A stretch of 64,000 bases of DNA from Pseudomonas sp. LRP2-20. Lineage in GTDB: Bacteria; Pseudomonadota; Gammaproteobacteria; Pseudomonadales; Pseudomonadaceae. A program made the position numbers and the translations under genes. Positions 47,021-54,997 of this stretch are shown here, one piece after another. The stretch covers positions 874,001 to 938,000 of the forward strand of contig NZ_AP025944.1 of assembly GCF_024349685.1 (NCBI RefSeq), in the 5' to 3' direction. The stretch's first letter is position 1, and every line of letters begins with the position of its first letter. The notes beneath the pieces were generated by a model. That model ran no database searches. It had not been told where the DNA came from and worked only from the letters and a program-made list of their open reading frames with translations.

Positions 47021-49165
47021 ATGCATAAAGAAGGCAAGGTGGTGCCCCTGGCGGCCGCCATCGATCGAGGCGCACGTACGCCTTTACCTTGCCTTCCGGT
47101 GTTGCTCCTGCAAGTGCGTGACAAGGCCGCCCTGCAACTGCGCCAGGGCCTGCAGGCGCTGTTCGACAATGCCGACGATACGCTGTTCGAAATGGCCGAC
47201 CGGGCGGCTGACCGCTTCGACCAGAACTTGTACTTCGAGGCCATGCGTGACCTGCGCCTGAAGCGCAAGCACATCGAACGCGGTTTTCTCGACATCTTCT
47301 ACGACACGTTCGCCCGGATCGGCCAGTTCGACCCGCTGGGCCAGCTGGGGGCGACTAACAAGGCACAAATGGAGCGTGCCGCCGCTGTCGACGGCATGGT
47401 TGCCCGGGTGCTGTCGCGTGATGGCGTCGCCCTTGAGCAACTGGGCCAGCGCTTGCAGTGCCTGCTCGGGCGCAGCTTCGACGAACAGCAGAACCCGTTC
47501 GGGCCTGCTGCGCTGTGTGGCTATTTCCTGGACGCCGGGCGCAATCTGGGCGTGGGCTTGCGGGTCAAGCTGATCCTGCTGAAGCTGTTCGAGCGTTATG
47601 TGCTGCGTGATATCGACGTGCTTTATGCTGAAGCCAACCAGTTGCTGGCCGCTGCTGGCGTGATGCCGGAACTGCAGCCGGCACCGCGTCGGCGCGCCGA
47701 GGACCGCCGCCTGAGTTCGCGGCGAGTGTCGGCCAGCCTCGAGCCTGATGCCATGGGCGCAGACAGCGCCGGGCATGCCTTCATGCGTTCACTCGAAGGC
47801 CTGCTGTCGCCGTGCCGAGGCCGCATCGCCCCGCGCCTGCAAGCTGCCGCCAGCGCCCAGCCGATCAGCACCGCCGATTTGCTGCGCCTGCTTTCGCACC
47901 TGCAGCACTATGTGCCGGCCACGATCGACGATGACGACTTCGACCTGGGCCAGCAGCTTGAACAGTTGCTGCTGCGGGTCAGCGTGCGCAGCGGTACCCG
48001 CCGGCGCATCGCGTGCGCCGACGAGGACATGATCAACCTGGTCGGCCTGCTGTTCGCTTACATCGCAGCCGACGACAACCTGCCGCTGAGTCTGCGCGCA
48101 CTGATCGTTCGCCTGCATATACCGCTGCTCAAGGTGGCGCTGCTGGACAAAAGCCTGTTCAGCCGTGCCAGCCACCCGGCGCGGCGCCTGCTCAACGAGA
48201 TCGCCGCTGCCGCGATCGGCTGGGAAACCGGCAGCGAAGGCCTGCGCGACAGCCTGCATCTGCGCGTGGAGCGCATCGTCCAGCGCCTGCTCAATGATTT
48301 CACCGATGACGCCACGCTGTTCGCCGAGTTGCTGGAGGATTTCCTCGCCTTCAGCCAGGACGAGCGCCGGCGCAACGAACTGCTGGAACAACGTACGCGC
48401 GATGCCGAAGAAGGCCGCGCCCGAGCTTTGCAGGCCCGCCAGCAGGTGCAGCAGGCGCTCAACCAGCGCCTGCGCGGTCGCACGCTGCCGCAAGGGGTCG
48501 TGCACATGCTCGTGCAGTCCTGGAGCCAGGTGCTGTTGCTGGCCTGGCTCAAGCAGGGCGAAGCGTCCCAGGCCTGGCAGCAAGCGCTGGCGACCATGGA
48601 TAGCTTGCTCGCCAGCATTGTCCCGCATCAATCACCGCAGGTGTTGCTGCAACAAGTGCCAGGCCTGCTCAAGGCCCTGCGTGACGGCCTGGCCAGCGTG
48701 GCGCTGGACTCGGCGGCAAGCCGTGGATTCTTCCAGCAGCTGGAGCAGCTGCACCTGCGCGCGTGTGCACAGGGCACACTGCCTGCTGGCAGCGATGCAC
48801 TGGCCGAAGTCCTGGTGGCCGAGGATATCGTACTGGCCGTCGCCGACGAGTCCGCCTGCGCGCCGCTGCATCAACTCGATGAGCAAGCGGCAGAGCTGCG
48901 CCTGGTGCAGCGCCTGCGTATCGGTGCCTGGGTCGAAATGCTCGATGATGACGAGCCGCTGCGCTGCAAGCTGGTCGCGCGCATCGACAGCAGCGACCGG
49001 CTGGTGTTCGCCAACCGCACCGGGATGAAGGTGCGCGAATGGAACACGGTCAGCCTGGCCCAGGCCCTGCGCCGTGGCGCTGCGCGATTGCTGGATGACG
49101 GCCTGCTGTTCGAGCGGGCACTGGAAACCGTGCTCCAAGGCCTGCGCCAGCAGCAGGTGCAGTGA
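47021..49165 (+). CDS. DUF1631 domain protein
   Basis: This 714-residue soluble protein fits the DUF1631 family, which fills most of its length with helices: RLKRKHIERGFLDIFYDTFA near residue 80, and LVGLLFAYIAADDNLPLSLR in the middle. The last ~80 residues (RLRIGAWVEMLDDDEPLRCK through LVFANRTGMKVREWN) look beta-rich and PilZ-like, hinting at c-di-GMP or RNA binding, but I cannot confirm the RxxxR motif. Function unknown. It lies between nadC and ampD, as in other pseudomonads. AAGGAG precedes the ATG. Confidence 0.85.
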   Translation: MHKEGKVVPLAAAIDRGARTPLPCLPVLLLQVRDKAALQLRQGLQALFDNADDTLFEMADRAADRFDQNLYFEAMRDLRLKRKHIERGFLDIFYDTFARIGQFDPLGQLGATNKAQMERAAAVDGMVARVLSRDGVALEQLGQRLQCLLGRSFDEQQNPFGPAALCGYFLDAGRNLGVGLRVKLILLKLFERYVLRDIDVLYAEANQLLAAAGVMPELQPAPRRRAEDRRLSSRRVSASLEPDAMGADSAGHAFMRSLEGLLSPCRGRIAPRLQAAASAQPISTADLLRLLSHLQHYVPATIDDDDFDLGQQLEQLLLRVSVRSGTRRRIACADEDMINLVGLLFAYIAADDNLPLSLRALIVRLHIPLLKVALLDKSLFSRASHPARRLLNEIAAAAIGWETGSEGLRDSLHLRVERIVQRLLNDFTDDATLFAELLEDFLAFSQDERRRNELLEQRTRDAEEGRARALQARQQVQQALNQRLRGRTLPQGVVHMLVQSWSQVLLLAWLKQGEASQAWQQALATMDSLLASIVPHQSPQVLLQQVPGLLKALRDGLASVALDSAASRGFFQQLEQLHLRACAQGTLPAGSDALAEVLVAEDIVLAVADESACAPLHQLDEQAAELRLVQRLRIGAWVEMLDDDEPLRCKLVARIDSSDRLVFANRTGMKVREWNTVSLAQALRRGAARLLDDGLLFERALETVLQGLRQQQVQ

Positions 49166-49254
49166 GCTGGCGGCATTACAATCATTCACATGCACAGCGC
49201 CCCACGCCCAAGGCATACTGCAGCTCTGTACCGGTGCTTTTCAGGATCTGCCCC

Positions 49255-49827
49255 ATGCAATTGGACCGTGCCACTGGCTGGTTCCACGGAAACGGAATCA
49301 CCCACTGCCCCTCGCCGAACTTCAACGCCCGCCCGGAGGGTGAAGCGATTTCCCTGCTGGTGATCCACAACATCAGCCTGCCGCCGGCCTGCTTCGGCAG
49401 CGGCAAGGTCCAGCAGTTCTTCCAGAACCGCCTGGACCCGAACGAACACCCTTACTTTGCCAGCATCAGCCACCTGACCGTTTCGGCGCACTTGTTCGTC
49501 GAACGCGACGGTGCAGTGACCCAGTTCGTCTCGTTGCTCGACCGTGCCTGGCATGCCGGCGTGTCGAGTTTCGACGGGCGTGAGGGCTGCAACGACTTTT
49601 CCATCGGCATCGAGCTGGAAGGCACCGACGATCTGCCCTATACCGATGCCCAGTACACCGTGCTGGAGCAACTGACCCGGCAAATCCAGGCCGCCTGGCC
49701 GGTGATCGGCCTTGAGCGTATCCAGGGCCACAGCGACATTGCCCCGGTGCGCAAGACCGACCCCGGCCCGGCGTTCGACTGGGAGCGCTACCACAAGGCC
49801 ATGGGGTACAACGAGGACAACGCATGA
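49255..49827 (+). CDS. ampD: 1,6-anhydro-N-acetylmuramyl-L-alanine amidase AmpD
   Basis: This 190-residue cytoplasmic Zn amidase cleaves anhydro-muropeptides in cell-wall recycling and so keeps AmpR-controlled beta-lactamase off. Zinc ligands are visible: HNISLPP (His38) and GHSDIAPVRKTDPG (His and Asp near residues 160-170); the Glu region IGIELEGTDD is also present. ATG 49255 begins the homologous part (MQLDRATGWFHG); upstream in-frame starts lack a family match. Coupled to ampE by ATGA overlap. Confidence 0.96.
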   Translation: MQLDRATGWFHGNGITHCPSPNFNARPEGEAISLLVIHNISLPPACFGSGKVQQFFQNRLDPNEHPYFASISHLTVSAHLFVERDGAVTQFVSLLDRAWHAGVSSFDGREGCNDFSIGIELEGTDDLPYTDAQYTVLEQLTRQIQAAWPVIGLERIQGHSDIAPVRKTDPGPAFDWERYHKAMGYNEDNA

Positions 49828-50654
49828 GTTTTCTGGTGCTGTTACTGGCGCTGTGGGTAGAGAAGTTCTCTGCCCTGCGCCATCAGGTGCAACGAGACGC
49901 TTTCTTCCTGGGCGAACTGGTGCGCCTGGAGCGCAGCGGCAAGGTCCACCCCTGGTGGACGCTGGCGATCCTGGTGCTGGCGCCGGTGCTGGTGCTGGTG
50001 CTGTTGCTGCACGTGCTGGACCCGGTTGCCTACGGCTTGCTGGCCTTGCCGCTGCACTTGCTGGTGCTGATCTACAGCCTGGGGCGCGGCGATGCCAAGG
50101 CTTCCCTGGGGCCGTTTCGCGATGCCTGGCGGCGTGGCGATGACCAGGCTGCACTGCATGTGGCCGAGCGCGACCTGGGCTTGGCGGCCGACGAGCCACA
50201 CAGCCTGCTGGTGCGGGTGCAGGGTTACCTGTTGTGGCAGGCCTACCAGAGCTTCTTCGCGGTGATCTTCTGGTACTTCGTGCTCGGCCCCGGCGCGGCG
50301 CTGGCCTACCGCTTGCTGGCACTGACCGCCGAGCATAGCCTTCAGCCTGCGCTCAAGGCCCGTGCCGAGCAGCTGCGGCACATCATGGACTGGCTGCCGG
50401 TGCGGGTGCTGGCCCTGAGCTTCGCGCTGGTCGGCAATTTCGTCGCGGTGACGCGGGTGATGCTGCACGAGCTGCTCAACTGGCACATCAGTGCCGGGCA
50501 CCTGGTGGCCAGGGTCGGGCGCGTTGCCGATGACATCCCCGAGGAAGAAGACCCCCAGCGCGGGCTGGGGAGACTGGACAGCCTGTGGGAGCTGCTGCTG
50601 CGTTGTGCGGTGCTGTGGTACGCAGGGTTTGCCCTGTGGACAGTCCTCGTATAG
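49824..50654 (+). CDS. ampE: Regulatory signalling membrane protein AmpE
   Basis: This 276-residue inner-membrane protein has about four membrane segments, including WTLAILVLAPVLVLVLLLHV and FFAVIFWYFVLGPGAALAYR. It has the family fold seen in E. coli AmpE (284 residues). It overlaps ampD by four bases. The pair is conserved and AmpE is thought to sense or aid in beta-lactam/muropeptide signalling, but its mechanism is not settled. Confidence 0.94.
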   Translation: MSFLVLLLALWVEKFSALRHQVQRDAFFLGELVRLERSGKVHPWWTLAILVLAPVLVLVLLLHVLDPVAYGLLALPLHLLVLIYSLGRGDAKASLGPFRDAWRRGDDQAALHVAERDLGLAADEPHSLLVRVQGYLLWQAYQSFFAVIFWYFVLGPGAALAYRLLALTAEHSLQPALKARAEQLRHIMDWLPVRVLALSFALVGNFVAVTRVMLHELLNWHISAGHLVARVGRVADDIPEEEDPQRGLGRLDSLWELLLRCAVLWYAGFALWTVLV

Positions 50655-50762
50655 TCGGCTGCGGTCGCTCCTAAAGAGGCATTCGCGGGCAGCGGTTAAC
50701 CTTAAGTTACAAACCTCCGATTCGATCTGCGTTATACAAGTGGCCTAGTGCTATCTCTGCAG

Positions 50763-50770
50763 AACAACAA
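50763..50770 (+). promoter_or_regulatory. Putative Crc/Hfq motif (AACAACAA)
   Basis: AACAACAA followed by GAA fits the AAnAAnAA Hfq/Crc motif. It lies 20 bases before the GTG start of the chemoreceptor gene and just ahead of its GGAGG, the typical site of translational repression by Crc. Confidence 0.5.
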
Positions 50771-50789
50771 GAATCCATGGAGGTGCCCC

Positions 50790-52802
50790 GTGAAGCGTCT
50801 GCTCTACCCGGCCATCGCATTGATGAATCGGCTGAGCTTCGGCCAGAAGTTCAGCCTCATCAGCGTCCTGTTCTTCCTGCCCATGTTGGCCACCAGCTTT
50901 TATCTGGTGCGTGATGCCTACCAGCAGTTCCAGGCCACCCGCGCCGAGTTGCAGGGCATGGCGCCGCTGGCTGACAGCCTTAGCCTGCGCGCCGACCTGG
51001 AGGCGCTGGGCAACCTCTTGCAGATCAATGCCGTGCTTGGCCAGTCGGGCCAGGCCGGGGACCTGGAGGCACGAATCGCTGCATTGCAGGACAAGGTCCA
51101 GGCGCAGTTGCACAGGCTGCAAGGGGATGCGGCGGTACCTCAAGGCAAGCTCGAAGAATTGGCTGGGGCATTTGCCAGTGCCCGGGCGGAATCGTCGCTG
51201 CAGAACAAGGCCGCACTGTTCGACAAGCTGCTGGCCCAGGCGCAGATGCTGGCCAAGCAGGTGGTCAGCCAGTCTGGCCTGAGCCAGGACAGCCAGGCTT
51301 CGGTGCGTCAGTTGAGCGAACTGCTGGGGGGCGCCACGGCGCAGGTCACCCAGGCCCTGGGTGAAGGCCGGGCCATGGGCGCCATTGCCCTGGGGCGGGG
51401 GTTCATCGACTCTTCTGGCAGTGCCCGTTTCGAAGACCTGCTGCAACGCCTCGATCGCCTTGGCGCCGACTATGCCTTGCGGCTGGATGATGCCCTCGCC
51501 ACGGAGCGGACTGCCAAGGCCAGCTTGGCGGGCGCGGCAGCAAGCAGCCAGGCGACGGTCAGGCAGGCCGCGTCGTTGTTCGAAGAGCAGGTGGTGGTGG
51601 CGGAAACGCTCGATGCCCCTTGGCCGGCGTTCTATCAGCAGGTCAGCGAACTGATGGCGCAGACCTATCGTTTCAACGATGCCTTGCTTGCGGACCTGCA
51701 GGGGCAGTTGCAACAGCGCCTGGCTGAGCAGCGCGTGCGCATGCTCGCCCTGGGCGTGGTGCTGGCCGGTGTCTTCGTGCTGATCCTGTACTTGTATGGC
51801 GGCTTCTATGTATCGACCCGGGCCACCTTGCGCCGGCTGGGCTGTGCCATGGACAAAGTGGCTGCCGGTGACATGACGGTCAGCTTCCAGGCCCACAGCC
51901 GCGATGAACTGGGTGAGTTGGGTCAGGGCTTCAGTGAAACCGTGCGTCGTATCCGCGGCCTTATCGACCAGGTCGGGCGCACCGTGGTGGCCGTCGAAGA
52001 GCAGGCCGGGCAGGTGCTGGCGGTGTCGGCGCGGAGCAATCAGGCGGTCAGTGGCCAGCGTGAACAGATAGAGCAGGTGGCCACGGCGATGAACCAGATG
52101 AGCGCCACTTCGCAGGAGGTGGCGCGCAGTGCCGCGCTGGCCGCCAACGGGGCACAGCAGGTCAATCGTGAAAGCGCCAATGGCCGCACGTTGGTGGAGA
52201 GCCAGCAAGACAGCATCGGCCGCCTTGCCGAGGAAATCGACCAGACCGTGCTGGCAATCAATCGGCTGGCTGACGACAGCCAGGCAATCGGCCAGGTGCT
52301 GGAGGTTATTCGCAGCATTGCCGAGCAGACCAATCTACTGGCGTTGAATGCGGCCATCGAAGCTGCCAGGGCCGGTGAGCAAGGGCGTGGGTTCGCCGTG
52401 GTGGCTGATGAAGTGCGCACCCTGGCCCGGCGTACCCAGGACTCCACTGAGCAGATCGCGCTGATGATCCAGCGCCTGCGTGAGGGGGTGGCTGCGGCGG
52501 TGCAGGCGATGGGCAGCAGCCATCAGATGGCGGCGGGTACGGTCGATGAAGCACGCCAGGTGCAGCAGGCGCTGGGCAATATCCTGGGTGCAGTGGGGGG
52601 CATCGTCGAGCAGAACCAGCAGATTGCGGCGGCGGTCGAGCAGCAGACGGCGGTGGCCCATGACATCGACCGCAACATCGTCGCGATCAACCGGGCGGCG
52701 CAGGACACCACCCAAGGGGCTTGCCAGGCCGAGGATGCCAGCCGGGTGCTGTCGACGCAGGTGGTGGAGCTGAAACGCCTGATCGGGGCGTTCAGGGTTT
52801 AA
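50790..52802 (+). CDS. Membrane methyl-accepting chemotaxis protein
   Basis: This 670-residue receptor has a first membrane helix ([20 protein letters not shown], ~20-40), a large periplasmic region (~40-315), and a second helix ([20 protein letters not shown], ~317-338). HAMP follows (~340-392), then a signalling domain with the tip [20 protein letters not shown]. The start is GTG 50790, decided by GGAGG 6-8 bases upstream; an upstream GTG at 50748 has no ribosome site. The ligand is not predictable. In P. aeruginosa an orthologous transducer lies beside ampDE. Confidence 0.92.
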   Translation: MKRLLYPAIALMNRLSFGQKFSLISVLFFLPMLATSFYLVRDAYQQFQATRAELQGMAPLADSLSLRADLEALGNLLQINAVLGQSGQAGDLEARIAALQDKVQAQLHRLQGDAAVPQGKLEELAGAFASARAESSLQNKAALFDKLLAQAQMLAKQVVSQSGLSQDSQASVRQLSELLGGATAQVTQALGEGRAMGAIALGRGFIDSSGSARFEDLLQRLDRLGADYALRLDDALATERTAKASLAGAAASSQATVRQAASLFEEQVVVAETLDAPWPAFYQQVSELMAQTYRFNDALLADLQGQLQQRLAEQRVRMLALGVVLAGVFVLILYLYGGFYVSTRATLRRLGCAMDKVAAGDMTVSFQAHSRDELGELGQGFSETVRRIRGLIDQVGRTVVAVEEQAGQVLAVSARSNQAVSGQREQIEQVATAMNQMSATSQEVARSAALAANGAQQVNRESANGRTLVESQQDSIGRLAEEIDQTVLAINRLADDSQAIGQVLEVIRSIAEQTNLLALNAAIEAARAGEQGRGFAVVADEVRTLARRTQDSTEQIALMIQRLREGVAAAVQAMGSSHQMAAGTVDEARQVQQALGNILGAVGGIVEQNQQIAAAVEQQTAVAHDIDRNIVAINRAAQDTTQGACQAEDASRVLSTQVVELKRLIGAFRV

Positions 52803-52818
52803 GGCCGGCTCTTGAGTT

Positions 52819-52926
52819 GCCTGTATTGGCCCATTCGCGGGTGAACCCGCTCGCACAGAGACTGCGCAACACTCGGTCTCTGTGCAATACCTGCGGGAGC
52901 GGGTTCACCCGCGAAGAGGCCGGTAC
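52819..52926. repeat. Inverted pair of REP elements
   Basis: Two facing REP cores (gcctgtattggcccattcgc and its complement gcgaagaggccggtac) surround a spacer that itself contains the hairpin gcacagagac/gtctctgtgc. It separates the convergent chemoreceptor and TatD genes. Confidence 0.85.
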
Positions 52927-53702
52927 TACCAGCCAAACAGCTCACAGGCATTGCGACTGCTGGCCTCAGCCAGTGTTTCAGGCTCAATGCCCATCAGCTC
53001 GGCCAACGCCTCGGCAATCTCCGGCAGATGTTCCGGGCTGTTGCGCTCGCCGGCATACATCGCCGGGGCCATGTCCGGCGAATCGGTCTCCAGCACGATG
53101 CTCTCCAGCGGCAGGCGCGGGAGGGTCTTGCGCAGGCGTAGCGCCTGCGGCCAGGTCGCTGCGCCACCCAGGCCAAGCCGAAAGCCCAGCTTGATGTACT
53201 CGCGCGCCTCTTCGTAACTGCCGGCAAAGGCATGGATCACCCCCGCGCGCGCCGGCTTGTAGCGCTTGAGCGTGGCAATCACCTGGGCATGGCTGCGACG
53301 CACATGCAACAGGGCAGGCAGCCCGAAGTCACAGGCCATCTGCAACTGGGCCTCGAACAGCGTCTGCTGGCGTTGCTTGTCCAGTGCTTCGAGGTAGTAG
53401 TCCAGGCCGAACTCGCCGACTGCGCACAGCCGTGGGTCGCCGTGCAGGCGCTCCAGCCATTCGCGCAGCTGCGTCAAGTGCTCCGGCCGGTGCTGCTCCA
53501 GGTAGATCGGGTGCAGCCCCAGTGCCGCATGCACGCTGCGTTGCGCGCAGGCCAGGTCCCACACCCGCTGGAAATTCGCCTGGTACACCCCCAGCACCAC
53601 CATGCGCTCCACCCCGCGCGCCGCCGCGTTGGCCAGCAGGCGCGGGCGGTCGGCATCGAAGTCGGGGAAGTCCAGGTGCGTGTGGGTGTCGATCAGGCGC
53701 AT
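52926..53702 (-). CDS. TatD-family metal-dependent hydrolase
   Basis: This 258-residue TIM-barrel protein has the metal motif IDTHTHLDF at residues 4-12 and the further ligands AVGEFGLDYY and PALLHVRRSH. The final Asp is in LETDSPDM. Family members are 3'-5' DNases/metallophosphoesterases. This copy resembles the YjjV/YcfH branches. It follows fruR on the minus strand with a two-base gap, so it is likely co-transcribed, although no functional link with fructose is known. Confidence 0.92.
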   Translation of the reverse strand: MRLIDTHTHLDFPDFDADRPRLLANAAARGVERMVVLGVYQANFQRVWDLACAQRSVHAALGLHPIYLEQHRPEHLTQLREWLERLHGDPRLCAVGEFGLDYYLEALDKQRQQTLFEAQLQMACDFGLPALLHVRRSHAQVIATLKRYKPARAGVIHAFAGSYEEAREYIKLGFRLGLGGAATWPQALRLRKTLPRLPLESIVLETDSPDMAPAMYAGERNSPEHLPEIAEALAELMGIEPETLAEASSRNACELFGW

Positions 53703-53704
53703 GT

Positions 53705-54700
53705 TCAGGCTGCTGTGATGCGTTGCTTGAAGGTGCGGCCAATGGCGTGCACGCCAGGTTCGTAGCGTTTTTCCTCGATCGCGGCCAGGGCCAGCTCCAG
53801 CGCGGTGGCGGCGATCAGGCCGTGCTGTTGGGCCATGGCGTTGACCGGCAGCGGCAGGAAGTCGAGCAGTTGGTTGTCACCGAACGTGCCCAGCTGCAGC
53901 TGACGCGAATCGGCCGGGCGCGCCTGCAAGGTATCGAACACACCTTGCAGCAGCACATAGGAGGTGGTCACCAGGGCATCCGGCAGTCCGCCGTGTTCTT
54001 CGATCAATTGTTGCATCAGGCGTTGGCCGCATTCACGGCTGAAGGCCTCGCCCTGATAGCGACGCACCACACCGTCGAAACCTTGCATGGCTTCGTCGAA
54101 GCCACCGGCACGGGCCTGGCTCACCGACAGTTCCTGACGTGCGCCGATCAGCGCGATGCTGCCCGGGGCGGTCGCCAGCAGGCTCTCGGCCAGCTGACGG
54201 CTGGCATCGCGGTCATCGCTGATCACCGAACAGAAGTGGGCCGGGTTCAGGCGCCGGTCGATGGCGATCACCGGCAGGCCTTTGTCCTGCAGCTCACGGT
54301 AGCTGTCGTCCTCTGGCGGCAGGCAACTGGCCACGAACAGCGCATCGCAACGGCGGGCGCGGAACAGCTGCTGCAGCTGGCGCTCACTGTCGGGCTGGTC
54401 GTCGCTGCTGGCAATCAGCAGCTGGTAGCCACGGGCGCGGGCGCCTTGCTCAAGCTGTTTGGCGATGCGGGCATAGCTGGGGTTCTCCAGATCCGGGAGA
54501 ATGAAGCCCAGGGTGCGGGTGTGCCGGCTGCGCAGGCCGGCTGCTTGCGGGTTGGGCGTGAAGCCATGGGCCTCGACCACCGCGCGCACGCGCTCGACAG
54601 TGCTGTTGCTGATGCGCTGCTGTTCGGCCTTGCCATTGATGACATAACTGGCAGTGGTCACTGACACACCGGCCAGACGGGCGATATCGCTGAGTTTCAC
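53705..54700 (-). CDS. fruR: Fructose repressor FruR (Cra)
   Basis: This 331-residue LacI-family regulator has the N-terminal helix-turn-helix KLSDIARLAGVSVTTASYVI and hinge NPQAAGLRSRHTRTLGF, then a periplasmic-binding-type effector domain. In P. putida, Cra responds to fructose-1-phosphate and represses fruBKA. The start is GTG 54700, with AAGGA 7 bases upstream; the frame continues further up without a family match. It is divergent from fruB and tatD follows. Length matches the KT2440 protein. Confidence 0.95.
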   Translation of the reverse strand: MKLSDIARLAGVSVTTASYVINGKAEQQRISNSTVERVRAVVEAHGFTPNPQAAGLRSRHTRTLGFILPDLENPSYARIAKQLEQGARARGYQLLIASSDDQPDSERQLQQLFRARRCDALFVASCLPPEDDSYRELQDKGLPVIAIDRRLNPAHFCSVISDDRDASRQLAESLLATAPGSIALIGARQELSVSQARAGGFDEAMQGFDGVVRRYQGEAFSRECGQRLMQQLIEEHGGLPDALVTTSYVLLQGVFDTLQARPADSRQLQLGTFGDNQLLDFLPLPVNAMAQQHGLIAATALELALAAIEEKRYEPGVHAIGRTFKQRITAA

Positions 54701-54858
54701 CGAATTTTCCTTGTTATTACCGGGACTGGCTACGGAACCAGGACCGGGTAGTTTGACCCGGGTTGGCCGCCACGCGCAGGCGACCATTGTCGCAATTGTC
54801 CGACAGGATGGGGCTTTTTCATCAGGAGATTATCGAGTAACGTGGCCGCTTGGTCAGA

Positions 54859-54870
54859 TTAAACGTTTCA
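54859..54870. promoter_or_regulatory. fruR: Cra operator (TTAAACGTTTCA)
   Basis: TTAAACGTTTCA is the exact operator I recall for Cra at the P. putida fruB promoter. It lies in the divergent fruR-fruB region, 128 bases upstream of the fruB start, where it can control fruBKA and possibly fruR. Confidence 0.85.
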
Positions 54871-54997
54871 GCTATTAATTTTTCTGCCTCGGCCGCCGCC
54901 CATGCAAGGCTGTCGAACTGGCTGATTCTGTGAATATCACAACAATACCTCAGTACCCGGCATCAAAACCAAGCTGGGGCTGCAAAAGGAGAAGGTC

